Assembly (NCBI GenBank): GCA_031288185.1
Contig: JAITRZ010000016.1
Coordinates: 1-51,050, forward strand
DNA from: Coriobacteriales bacterium
GTDB taxonomy: Bacteria > Actinomycetota > Coriobacteriia > Coriobacteriales > UBA8131
Length of the DNA: 51,050 bases
Direction of reading: 5' to 3'
Shown here: piece after piece, positions 9,458 to 17,223 of the stretch
How positions within the stretch are numbered: position 1 is the first letter of the stretch
Layout: each line of letters opens with the position of its first letter
Position numbers and translations under genes: made by a program
The notes under the pieces: model-generated
What the model was told of the DNA's origin: nothing
The model's input: the letters and a program-made list of their open reading frames with translations, nothing else
Databases searched by the model: none

Positions 9458-10174
9458 CTACCCCACCAGTACGCAAATGACAAAGGCAGCGCAAAGCGCA
9501 AGGACGAGGTAGTCGGCCGGCCCCAGCCTAACCTCCAACAGGCAGGTTCGCTCAGTCTTGCTGTCAAGACCGCGGCTTAACGAAGCGGCGGCGAGCTCGT
9601 TGGCCAGGGTCGCTGTTGACATGAGCAGGGGGACAAGCGCGTATTCGAGGGTTGTAAGAGGTGAGCGCAGGACACGCACCGGCGAGACCCCGATACCTCT
9701 AAAGTGCATAGCGGTGCGAATAGACCCCCATTCCTCCTTGACCGTAGGGATGAAACGGAACATGACCGAGAGGGGGATTACCAGTTTCGCGGGCAGGCGC
9801 ATCCGGCGCAGCGCGGCGATGAAGCGGCTCACCGTCATGCCGTGTATGAGGAGGTTGGCAGCAAGAACCAGGGGCATGAACAGGCGCATACAGGTGGTGA
9901 CTGCCAAGAGAATGGCCGCCAGGACACCGGAGAGCAGCGGCACGGCGCACAGGCCAACCGCGAGTGCCACCGCATATACCACCACGACCTTCAGCGCGGC
10001 CGCGTATCTCCGCTCGTTGACAAACAGCAACGCGAGAAAGGAGACGACGGCCACCTCAAGGGGCAAGGGAACCCTTTTGATGAGGATGAATCCCGATGCG
10101 AACAGCAGCGCGAGCATACTACGGGGGTCGAGCGGCACAAAGGCCGTGCGCTCTCGCGTTGCGCGTAGTTCCAT
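9458..10174 (-). CDS. ECF transporter transmembrane component (EcfT/CbiQ family)
   Basis: Hydrophobic protein of about 238 residues with five to six membrane segments. In the cytoplasmic part after the middle helices it has the EcfT-type pattern with Ala-Arg-Gly-like coupling motifs, here AASLSRGLDS near the C-terminus. EcfT couples the ATPases to the substrate-binding S component in energy-coupling-factor importers. The ATG at 10174 shares its A with the TGA of the S-component gene (TGATG), so translation is coupled. The dual-ATPase gene follows directly downstream. The last residues run to a TAG at 9458, six bases before the likely GTG of the next gene. Confidence 0.85.
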   Translation of the reverse strand: MELRATRERTAFVPLDPRSMLALLFASGFILIKRVPLPLEVAVVSFLALLFVNERRYAAALKVVVVYAVALAVGLCAVPLLSGVLAAILLAVTTCMRLFMPLVLAANLLIHGMTVSRFIAALRRMRLPAKLVIPLSVMFRFIPTVKEEWGSIRTAMHFRGIGVSPVRVLRSPLTTLEYALVPLLMSTATLANELAAASLSRGLDSKTERTCLLEVRLGPADYLVLALCAAFVICVLVG

Positions 10175-10992
10175 CAAACGACACCGGCTCGCTCAAAGTG
10201 CTTGGAAAGCAGCCGCTGGCCAAGCGCGCCGCCGATGAGCCCGCCCACAAGGGCCAGCGCGATGAGCACGAGGACTATCCACGACGGGGTGAGCGCGTCA
10301 ATGGTGACGACGTATTCTGACCCAAAGTACATGGCGCAGGTCTCAAGGAAGCGTGCCTTGGCAAGGACGAGCAGCCAGAATGGCCCCATGTTTGTGAGGG
10401 CGAACACGCTGTAGGCCGCCAGATATGAGCGCTTGGAGCGGTAGCGCCCCGCCCGCGCGAGCAACTCGGCCGCCCCGCCCGCAAGGATTGCCCATCCAAG
10501 ACCTATCCAGTTGCCGGTCATTGATTCGGCGAGGCCAACGAGTATCGCCAAAACAAGCAGGGCACCGGGCTTGTTGAGCTTGGTGCAGTACACCGAGAAT
10601 ATCGGTCCCAGGGCGATGCCTAAAAAGAGTGGATCCATCAGATAGAGTATCGGGACAAATGCGGACACCGTCACAACGGCTAACAACACCACGATGTAGA
10701 CCGCCGCGAAGGCTCCCGCGATAATGAGGTCGCGGGTGTTAAGTTTGCGAGTGCTGAGTGTGTGAATACGGGATGTGCGATCCGCTCCTGTTCCGCTTCC
10801 GCTGCTTGTGCTGTTTCTGTCCGCTCCTGTTCCGCTTCCGTCCGTGCTGCTTCTGCCGGCGCTTGTCCCGCTTCTGCTGCCCGTTCCCCTTCTGTCTGTG
10901 CCGCTCTGGCTCGCCTCGCTTCTTTCGGTGCGGGAAACGGTGCCCTTGGCGCTGTACCCGCTGCCTTCCTGGGCCGTACGTGTTCCTTTCAT
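10174..10992 (-). CDS. ECF transporter S component, Trep_Strep/MptB-like (TIGR02185 type)
   Basis: Integral membrane protein of 272 residues. The first 85 or so are a Ser/Thr/Gly/Arg-rich low-complexity stretch with repeated GTGADR and SGTSAGR-like units, unusual for this family. The remaining part has six hydrophobic segments. It resembles the Trep_Strep group of S components, which bind an unidentified small substrate and sit in operons with EcfT, a dual ATPase and a pair of ABC half-transporters, as here. An ATG at 10992 with GGTGCC / GGAGG-like bases just upstream starts the operon. A 20-bp palindrome-like box 33-52 bases upstream matches one in front of the AraC gene. The substrate is not determined by sequence; iron-siderophore or heme is an inference from the box and the regulator type. 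Confidence 0.75.
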   Translation of the reverse strand: MKGTRTAQEGSGYSAKGTVSRTERSEASQSGTDRRGTGSRSGTSAGRSSTDGSGTGADRNSTSSGSGTGADRTSRIHTLSTRKLNTRDLIIAGAFAAVYIVVLLAVVTVSAFVPILYLMDPLFLGIALGPIFSVYCTKLNKPGALLVLAILVGLAESMTGNWIGLGWAILAGGAAELLARAGRYRSKRSYLAAYSVFALTNMGPFWLLVLAKARFLETCAMYFGSEYVVTIDALTPSWIVLVLIALALVGGLIGGALGQRLLSKHFERAGVV

Positions 10993-11024
10993 GGTGCCTC
11001 CTGGTCACTGCTGCTGGATATAAA

Positions 11025-11044
11025 GTTAATGATAACTAACTTAA
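11025..11044. promoter_or_regulatory. Operator-like box B upstream of the ECF/ABC operon (DtxR-like)
   Basis: A 20-bp imperfect palindrome with GTTA-N6-ACTAACTTAA lies 33-52 bases before the S-component ATG. It shares 15 of 20 positions, with identical spacing, with box A in front of the AraC gene. On the minus strand it begins TTAAGTTAGT, which matches eight of nine bases of a DtxR/IdeR half site (TTAGGTTAG); the other half matches less well. The position overlapping a possible -10 element fits repressor control. Confidence 0.5.
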
Positions 11045-11306
11045 TAGCCTAACGCAGTGTGGGAGCCTTTTCTACTCCAAACCATCAGGAATGCTCCAAA
11101 GCGGTATTGGGTGCCGCCTCTTCAGGCGCGCGCTCAGGCTGTTTTCATCAGGCAGCACATTTCAAGATGACCTACGCCTCTTTGGCCGCGCACCAAGGCC
11201 GCGAGGTCAAAGAGGCACATGGGGTGTAAATGGTGGCGTGTCTTTCTTGTGAGGATTCGCGCTTCAGGACGCGAGGGCAAAACTGCGCATGTTTAAGGCC
11301 ATGAGG
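11045..11306. other. Gap between AraC gene and ECF operon: hairpin and repeat
   Basis: No gene is visible. A hairpin with a perfect 9-bp stem (GCCTCTTTG 11176-11184 with CAAAGAGGC 11208-11216) and an inner GC-rich loop lies midway. It may act as a terminator for the AraC transcript, although no T-run follows. AAGGCC-N2-GAGGTCAAA occurs at 11195-11211 and again at 11295-11311, the second copy spanning the AraC stop codon, so the stop-codon region has been duplicated 100 bases downstream of the gene. Confidence 0.6.
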
Positions 11307-12305
11307 TCAAAATGATGAACGGGAACGCACGCTGAGGCTGTTTGCCGCGCGGTATTCCAGCGGAGTTGTACCTAGCACCTCACGAAAGGCGTTTGCGAAC
11401 TTGCTGGCGTTGCGGTAGCCAAGTGACTGGGCTATCTGGGCAACGCTCTCCGTTTTTGCAAGCAGGCGGCTTGCCGCCTGGTGCATCTTGTAGTGTTTTA
11501 GGTAGAGATAGGGGGTAAGCCCGTAGATATCCTTAAAGGTGTTCTGAAACAGGGTAAGGCTGATACCGTGGCGGCGCGCGAGATCGGCAAGTGCTACCCG
11601 CTCGCCCAGGTTGGTGATAAGCTCGTTGCGCATGAGCCTAACGGTACGCGCGCGGCTGTCTGAGTGGTAGACAGCGCGCCGCTCTCCCCCCGCGTTAAAA
11701 CGTTCGATGAGGAGCAACGTCTCAAGCACGGTGAGCCTGAGGGCACCGCGGTCGTCTGTGTGCAGGCCCTCATACAGCCTTGCGAAGGAGCGCTCAATCT
11801 CTCCCGTGCAGGTTCCAACAAACCAGCGGTTTTTAAGACCGAGGTTTTCCTGTAAACGCTCAAGGTCAATTGAGAAGGCGGCAAGCAGGCGACACGTCTC
11901 GTTGGAAAGGGTCGCAAAGTCAATAACGATGCAGGTGCCACAAAAGGAGTTGAAGGGGAAGAAGTAGCGAACGCGCGCTGGGATGTGCGCGGTTGAGGTA
12001 ACGGCGAAGTCGCCCTCAGCAATGCAGACACAGGCATCGCGCGCCAGTTCGCACTCAAAGCGTCCGCGGCGGCAGTGAACTATCTCAAGGACATCATGGC
12101 GCAGAGGTGTAACTGAGTAACCCTCGCTGGCGCCAACGTCCATGAGCCCTAGATGGATGCCTGCAAAGAGGGCGATGTCGGTGCAGGTGGCCGCTCCGTC
12201 CGCATACTCGTAGGTCAGGCGGCGCGTAGTACCCTCGTCGGAGAGGTGAGCGTACTCTCCATACCATTGGGGCAGATCACTGCTGTGCATAGGCGACACC
12301 ACCAT
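11307..12305 (-). CDS. AraC-family transcriptional regulator
   Basis: A protein of 332 residues with an N-terminal ligand-binding/cupin-like region (about 1-220) and a C-terminal double helix-turn-helix (about 230-325). The latter contains LADLARRHGIS in the first HTH and VAQIAQSLGYRNASKFANAF in the second, the usual AraC/XylS signature. The layout resembles PchR/YbtA-type regulators of siderophore uptake. It lies directly upstream of the ECF/ABC operon on the same strand and probably controls it. A GGACAGGG directly abuts the ATG at 12305, so the GTG at 12299 or ATG at 12290 are possible real starts. Box A lies 29-48 bases upstream of 12305, so the regulator gene may share control with the operon. 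Confidence 0.85.
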   Translation of the reverse strand: MVVSPMHSSDLPQWYGEYAHLSDEGTTRRLTYEYADGAATCTDIALFAGIHLGLMDVGASEGYSVTPLRHDVLEIVHCRRGRFECELARDACVCIAEGDFAVTSTAHIPARVRYFFPFNSFCGTCIVIDFATLSNETCRLLAAFSIDLERLQENLGLKNRWFVGTCTGEIERSFARLYEGLHTDDRGALRLTVLETLLLIERFNAGGERRAVYHSDSRARTVRLMRNELITNLGERVALADLARRHGISLTLFQNTFKDIYGLTPYLYLKHYKMHQAASRLLAKTESVAQIAQSLGYRNASKFANAFREVLGTTPLEYRAANSLSVRSRSSF

Positions 12306-12333
12306 CCCTGTCCGAAGCCTTACGGTCTCGCTA

Positions 12334-12353
12334 GTTAGTATACACTAACTTAA
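12334..12353. promoter_or_regulatory. Operator-like box A upstream of the AraC gene (DtxR-like)
   Basis: GTTAGT-ATAC-ACTAAC is an imperfect palindrome extended by TTAA on the right. Read on the minus strand it matches the DtxR/IdeR consensus (TTAGGTTAGGCTAACCTAA) at 14 of 19 positions by eye. It includes TATACT, a plausible -10 hexamer for the AraC gene. The matching box B in front of the transporter operon has the same spacing of conserved bases. Confidence 0.55.
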
Positions 12354-12356
12354 CCG

Positions 12357-12418
12357 ACCGATGACTGCTCAGCCGGGGACTACCTTGACCGATGACTGCT
12401 CAGCCGGAAACTACCTTG
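12357..12418. repeat. 31-bp tandem repeat, two copies plus degenerate ones
   Basis: Two nearly identical 31-bp units (12357-12387 and 12388-12418) both begin ACCGATGACTGCTCAGCCGG. Further decayed units with CTAGCC/CTAGCT and CTACC follow to about 12476. They fill the gap between the AraC gene start and the stop of the secreted hydrolase gene. No hairpin with a T-run is seen. Confidence 0.8.
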
Positions 12419-12480
12419 GCTAACGACCACGCTAGCCAGGGCTACCTCCACCAACAACTACCCTAGCTGGGGGCTTTAGT

Positions 12481-13800
12481 TCAGATCAAAGTCATTTGGT
12501 TGGATACAAAGGTAAACCAGTATTCCCAGTTAGGCGGACAGTATTTTTTTGCCGCCGCTTCAGAGATGGTTTGGCCGTAGCTGCTTGCCAGGCCGCGCAC
12601 ATGCGCATAAATGGCGGTTTCCCAGTCTTTCCAGCTAACCTGTCCCCAACCCCAGGCGTTATAGTCCTTAAACAGATAGCGACCCTTGGAACTCTCCAGA
12701 CAGGCGATGGCCGGCGACCAGCGCGGGTCAACGTTATAATCCCAGGCGGCATTTGCAAAGGCATAACCATAGCTAGCCAGCGGCGAACCCGCCAGATAGG
12801 CATCAATGCGAGGAGCCCAGATATTGACAAAGCTCTGCTTGTCGTCTGTAGAGGCGTTGTTATTCGGAGGAGGGTCTGATGGGATGTTTCCTGACGGAGT
12901 GTTGTTGTTAGACCCACCAGGAGAGGTGCTGTTACCACTGTTGCCACCGGTGGAGCCGGTAGCGTTGGAGGGATCAGACATAACAGGTAGGGGAGTCTCG
13001 CGCGCGTGCTCCTGTGCGGCTTCCGCCTCTGCCGCCGCCGCCGTTGCCGCCGCCGTTTCCTCTGCTATGCGTCTTGCTACTGCTTCAGCTTCATTGCGCA
13101 AAACAAGCGCGTCATTTAAGGCCTCCTGAGCCCTTCGTTCTTCCTCCTTCAGGGCTGCCTTGCCTTCCTGCAAGGCGGCCTGGGCAGCACTCAGTTGCTC
13201 GTTCAACACGGCCAGTTGGCCTATATCCTCTAAAAAATACTGATTGACACGTATGGCATATTCCATCTGGGCCAAAAGATCTGCCAGATTACGTGCCCCA
13301 AACAGCACCTCCAAAAACAGATTGGCGTTGTTATGCAGCCGGTAGTATTCCGCCGCCGCCTCGCCGCTGGCCTTACGGGCTGCAGGCAGCTGGGCATCGA
13401 TCAGCGACATTTGCCCGCTGACCTCGCTCAGTTGCGTTTCAATGTCCAAAATGCGACGGTTGGCGTTGTCGTAGGTAACCTGAGCTGCGTCCACCTGTTC
13501 CTGGAGCTCAGCGATGTTAGGTAGTTCTTCACGGGCATTGCCCACGGCGGCTGGATCATTAACCAGGACGATGTGAGGCGGGAAAACTGTGGCAAAGGCG
13601 GTTTTTGGACCGCTGGCCGCAACAGAGGGCTGGCCTATCGCACAAGCTAGTTGGCCGGTTGAAAGAATGAGAATCAGCAGGCTCGTTGATCCAACGGTGC
13701 CAAAAGCGCGCGTCAGGCGCAACCATCCAAAACCCGTCGCCCCTTGCCTGCGGGAGGCATTCTTGGCTGCTTTGGGTATCTTAAGGGAATTTTTGGCCAT
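12481..13800 (-). CDS. Secreted coiled-coil protein with lysozyme/glucosaminidase-like domain (PcsB-like N-terminus)
   Basis: Precursor of 439 residues. The ATG at 13800 has AGGAGAG nine bases upstream; the frame runs further up without a credible start. A basic N-terminus and a hydrophobic segment (about 35-60) form a signal peptide or anchor. Residues about 85-285 are coiled coil rich in Ala, Glu and Gln, like the CC domain of PcsB/peptidoglycan hydrolase regulators. A Ser/Asn/Gly/Pro linker follows (about 285-325). The C-terminal 105 residues contain WAPRIDAYL, IACLESSKG and NAWGWGQVSW, a lysozyme-like fold with a likely catalytic Glu in CLESSKG. A function in cell-wall remodelling or division is probable. 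The gene is divergent from the ABC exporter at 14022. Confidence 0.75.
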   Translation of the reverse strand: MAKNSLKIPKAAKNASRRQGATGFGWLRLTRAFGTVGSTSLLILILSTGQLACAIGQPSVAASGPKTAFATVFPPHIVLVNDPAAVGNAREELPNIAELQEQVDAAQVTYDNANRRILDIETQLSEVSGQMSLIDAQLPAARKASGEAAAEYYRLHNNANLFLEVLFGARNLADLLAQMEYAIRVNQYFLEDIGQLAVLNEQLSAAQAALQEGKAALKEEERRAQEALNDALVLRNEAEAVARRIAEETAAATAAAAEAEAAQEHARETPLPVMSDPSNATGSTGGNSGNSTSPGGSNNNTPSGNIPSDPPPNNNASTDDKQSFVNIWAPRIDAYLAGSPLASYGYAFANAAWDYNVDPRWSPAIACLESSKGRYLFKDYNAWGWGQVSWKDWETAIYAHVRGLASSYGQTISEAAAKKYCPPNWEYWFTFVSNQMTLI

Positions 13801-14021
13801 GATGTAGAACTCTCCTGCGCTGTTTCTGCTGCTTTTGAAGGAAATAAGTATACCATATGACCTTGTGGGGGCCAAAAAGCCAAAGGGATGCCTGGGGTAT
13901 CTGGGGCGTGCGTGATAATCTATGAGCGGACAAGATAAGACCCATCCCGTATCATCATATACCTGCACAATGCCAGGCCGCCCCCGGCACCAGAGATAAA
14001 ACGTCAGAGATGAGGATCCAT

Positions 14022-16085
14022 ATGAGAGACGCTGACCCTCTAAAACCATCGCCAAAACCGTACCGTTCAAACGGCTCGACAGCATATCGCTCAGACAACA
14101 CGTCGCCATCTCAGACGCTCAATTCTTCAACCCATGCACCAACGGAACGCGTCCGTAATAATGCCAACTCAAACGCAGCCGGCAGCTCCGCCACGGCTGA
14201 CCATTCCAGCGCAACCAGCAGCTCCAACACGACCGATAGCTCCAATCGCCCCGTGCGAAAACCCTCCGTTGCGTTACGATCCTTGTACTACTACGGCCGT
14301 ATAACCCGTCGTCATCTGGGGCTTTTTCTGCTGGCCCTGTTCTCGACCCTTGGCTTTGTTGTCACGCTGACGTTTGGTAACCCCTATGTGGTGGGGCTTA
14401 TCGTGGATCGTGTTAGCTTAGGAGAACATCTGGAGCCAGAACGGGTGCTGGTGGTTTTTGCGCCCTACATTCTGGCCTTAATTGGCATTAATGTGCTGGG
14501 GCAGGTGTGTTCCAAGTTACAAGATTATGCGGTTTGGAAAATCACTATCAAGGCCAATTATGACCTGGCTACCCATGTCTTTGACACGCTGGCCAACCAG
14601 TCTATGACCTTTCACTCCAACCGCTTTGGCGGCTCGCTGGTAAGCCAAACTCTCCGTTTCATTTCTGGCTACACCATTTTGATGGAATGTTTGATCTACG
14701 CGCTTTTGCCCATACTACTCACGGCCGTGTTGACGGTGGCCATTCTTGGTGGGTTGATTCCCCTCTACGTGGTGTTGCTGTGTGTACTGCTGGCTATCTA
14801 TGTACTGGCGGCCTGGCTGCTTTATAAGCGGGTGCTGCCGCTTAATTCTGCGGCTGCGGCGGCCCAAAACTCTCTTTCTGGCGAGCTCTCAGACAGCATC
14901 ACCAACATTCTTGCCGTTAAGACCTATGGACGTGAGGCACATGAACGTCAGCTGTTTAATGCCGCCAATCGCGATGTCTTTAACGCTGATTCCCGCCGGA
15001 TGCGCTCTTCAACAGCCCGTGGCGCCATCACCTCTACTATCATCGTCTGCATCATGACCCTTCTGGTCATTTTTATTACCGGCGGTAGTGTCTGGTTTGG
15101 CATCAGCGCCGGTACGCTGGTCATCGCCTTTACCTACACCTACGCGCTCACCATGCAGTTTAACCGACTGAACATGACCTTCCAGCAGGTCAACCGGGGC
15201 TTTGGAGACGCTCACGACATGACGCTTATCCTGGATGAACCCACACTGGTGGCTGACGCGCCGGGGGCAGCTACCCTTGTGGTCAGCGCCGGTAGCATTG
15301 ATTTTGAGGCTGTGGACTTTGCCTATACCGATAACGAGGAAAGGGAACATGAGGAGGCCAAGGAGAAACCAAACAGTTTGTTTATCAGCCAACGCGTCTT
15401 CTGCAATCTGAATTTGCGCATTCCCGGTGGTCAACGGCTGGGATTGGTAGGTCGTAGCGGTTCAGGGAAAACCACCTTAACCACACTTTTGCTGCGGCTG
15501 AATAATCTTGAGGCCGGCCGCATCCTTATTGACGGCCAGGACATCGCTGGTGTTACCCAGGTTAGCCTGCGCCAGCAGATAGCCTATGTACCCCAGGAAC
15601 CCTTACTGTTTCACCGTACCATTTACGAGAACATCGCCTACGGTCGTCCAGACGCCAGCCTGTCTGAGGTGAGGGATGCGGCTGCCAAAGCCAATGCTCT
15701 GGACTTCATCTCTCGCCTTCCTGCGGGATTTGACACCATCACTGGTGAGCGCGGCATCAAACTAAGTGGCGGTCAACGTCAACGCATCGCGATTGCCCGG
15801 GCGATACTGGCTGACAAGCCAATTCTGCTTTTGGATGAAGCCACCTCGGCCTTGGACTCAGAAAGCGAAAAGCTGATCCAGGAGGCAATGGCCAATCTTT
15901 TGCGTGGTCGCACCTCAATTGTGGTGGCTCACCGTTTATCTACGGTAGCCAGTTTGGATCGGATTATTGTGTTGCGCGATGGCCATATTGTCGAGGACGG
16001 CACCCACCAGGAACTGGTCGCTCGTGGTGGCGAGTATGCCCATCTCTGGAACCGGCAAACGGGAGACTTTCTGGCGGATCATTAG
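14022..16085 (+). CDS. ABC exporter, fused permease and ATPase
   Basis: Half-transporter of about 687 residues. The first 80 are Ser/Asn/Thr-rich low complexity. Six membrane segments (about 95-370) follow, then an ATPase domain with Walker A GRSGSGKTT, Q-loop YVPQEP, signature LSGGQRQR, Walker B LLLDEA and H-loop AHR. The ATG at 14022 has GAGG six bases upstream; the ATG at 14010 is an alternative. A Glu/Lys-rich insertion (EEREHEEAKEKP) sits after the A-loop tyrosine. It probably acts as a homodimeric lipid, peptide or drug exporter of the MsbA/LmrA type. The gene stands alone, divergent from the hydrolase gene; both promoters must lie in 13801-14021. Confidence 0.85.
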   Translation: MRDADPLKPSPKPYRSNGSTAYRSDNTSPSQTLNSSTHAPTERVRNNANSNAAGSSATADHSSATSSSNTTDSSNRPVRKPSVALRSLYYYGRITRRHLGLFLLALFSTLGFVVTLTFGNPYVVGLIVDRVSLGEHLEPERVLVVFAPYILALIGINVLGQVCSKLQDYAVWKITIKANYDLATHVFDTLANQSMTFHSNRFGGSLVSQTLRFISGYTILMECLIYALLPILLTAVLTVAILGGLIPLYVVLLCVLLAIYVLAAWLLYKRVLPLNSAAAAAQNSLSGELSDSITNILAVKTYGREAHERQLFNAANRDVFNADSRRMRSSTARGAITSTIIVCIMTLLVIFITGGSVWFGISAGTLVIAFTYTYALTMQFNRLNMTFQQVNRGFGDAHDMTLILDEPTLVADAPGAATLVVSAGSIDFEAVDFAYTDNEEREHEEAKEKPNSLFISQRVFCNLNLRIPGGQRLGLVGRSGSGKTTLTTLLLRLNNLEAGRILIDGQDIAGVTQVSLRQQIAYVPQEPLLFHRTIYENIAYGRPDASLSEVRDAAAKANALDFISRLPAGFDTITGERGIKLSGGQRQRIAIARAILADKPILLLDEATSALDSESEKLIQEAMANLLRGRTSIVVAHRLSTVASLDRIIVLRDGHIVEDGTHQELVARGGEYAHLWNRQTGDFLADH

Positions 16086-16186
16086 GGCTGTTGGCTGTGT
16101 GCGAATAGTTGCGGTTGCCCGGTTTTTGTCAGCCGCTGCCTTCCCGGAGCCGCGAGCATGAGCCGCGCGGATGAGCCGCGTCTTTG
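16086..16186. repeat. Convergent gap with GAGCCGCG short repeats
   Basis: Between the convergent exporter and VanZ-like genes, GAGCCGCG occurs three times within 16147-16182 (GAGCCGCGAGCAT, GAGCCGCGCGGAT, GAGCCGCGTC). No clear intrinsic terminator is seen. Confidence 0.6.
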
Positions 16187-16648
16187 TTAGTTGTTGTCCT
16201 TGCGCCGGTTATGTCGTTGGCAAGAAAACAGCCAAAACCGTAGAAACAGCATACTGACGAAGGTACCAAGCACGCCGCCGCCCAGGTCGCACAACCAGTC
16301 CACGACATCACTGGAGCGATAGGGAACAAACAGCTGGTGCAACTCGTCACTGGCGGCATAAACCGCCACGATGATAATAGTTATCATCGCCAGCTTCCAG
16401 GTATCGGCTTTGCCGTTGTAGAGAGCCGTATGAATAAGCGCCGCCAAAATCAAATACTCGCCGCCGTGGGCCACATAGTTCAAAAAGCCAGGGTGAGCTG
16501 GATAGTTCTGGCCCGAAATGCCGGAAAGCACAAAAATCAGCGCCGCCCAAAGCAGAGCCAGGACAAGAGCAGCCAGTCGTAGTTTTGCAGGGAGTTTTTG
16601 AGTTGAGGTCTTAGGGGCCATCGCATACTTCTGTCTTATGGGTAGCAC
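16187..16648 (-). CDS. VanZ-like membrane protein
   Basis: A protein of 153 residues with four hydrophobic segments. The sequence SDELHQLFVPYRSSDVVDW is the VanZ family hallmark (DE-x-HQ-x-F-x-P-x-R...D-x-D). VanZ-family proteins are linked to low-level teicoplanin or lipoglycopeptide resistance, but most genomic copies have no tested role. The GTG at 16648 is chosen because CAGGAG lies five bases upstream; a methionine nine residues later lacks such a site. The gene is convergent with the ABC exporter and has no operon partner. Confidence 0.85.
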   Translation of the reverse strand: MLPIRQKYAMAPKTSTQKLPAKLRLAALVLALLWAALIFVLSGISGQNYPAHPGFLNYVAHGGEYLILAALIHTALYNGKADTWKLAMITIIIVAVYAASDELHQLFVPYRSSDVVDWLCDLGGGVLGTFVSMLFLRFWLFSCQRHNRRKDNN

Positions 16649-16784
16649 CGTAGCTCCTGTAATGAGCAGCCCGTAGCCACCTTCCTATGTTTCAGTCGCT
16701 TTCTATGCTATCATGTCCAGCGGCGTTTTGGCCCGGTTGACACGGTAGCTACGGGCTCACATGAAAACGTTTTTCACTTTCTGT

Positions 16785-16861
<77 letters not shown>

Positions 16862-16970
16862 AGTCTTTTTGGTTCGCACGCCTGTCGGCGGAATGACACA
16901 GCGGTGGCAAGCCACCGCAGCCTGCTTACGCAGGCCGGATTTGAGGTCGCAAATTCGCACGTCCCGACCA
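16862..16970. repeat. Hairpin-rich segment bounded by a duplicated tRNA 3' end
   Basis: The last nine bases of the tRNA, TCCCGACCA (16853-16861), recur at 16962-16970. Between them lie a hairpin with an 8-bp perfect stem (GCGGTGGC-AA-GCCACCGC, about 16901-16918) and another with a 6-bp stem (GCCTGC-TTAC-GCAGGC, about 16920-16935). TTCGCACG also occurs twice. No protein is encoded. A 109-base duplication of a tRNA end fits a remnant of an integrated element or a small hairpin transposable element. Confidence 0.6.
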
Positions 16971-17082
16971 TCAGGTTCTTGCGTAGACTGTCGACAAAAG
17001 AAACTGATACATGATAAAGCTGTTTAAGCCCGCTGCAATGGCACCAGTGGGCTTTTGGCATTCTGGAGCTATGTCGGGGGGT

Positions 17083-17217
17083 TATGTCAGTATACGTCGC
17101 CTCGGGGTGGTGTTGGACATAGTCCCTGAGCTCTTCGCGATCTATCTTTTTGTAAGGTTTCTTATCAACTTTCATAACTTGTTTGGCAGAGCGCCTGTAC
17201 TGAAAGATGGCCGACAC
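17083..17217 (-). pseudogene. Relic of an IS630-type transposase (N-terminal region)
   Basis: About 45 residues with the core KPYKKIDREELRDYVQHHPE resemble the linker between the N-terminal helix-turn-helix and the catalytic part of IS630-family transposases (KIDxExLxxYVxxHPDA). The similarity stops after TYTDI, and no DDE domain follows. The frame continues to 16840 through the tRNA without meaning. The relic starts right behind the stop of the exonuclease-like gene. Confidence 0.45.
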
Positions 17218-17223
17218 GTGTGT

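Noticed and set aside
9458-10168. Long plus-strand frames opposite ecfT and the S component
   Set aside because: They mirror clear membrane-protein genes on the other strand and have no domain or ribosome site.
16862-16971. A possible second tRNA gene ending TCCCGACCA
   Set aside because: The acceptor pairing has a mismatch, there is no anticodon arm of normal form, and the T-arm does not fold. Only the 3' end is duplicated.
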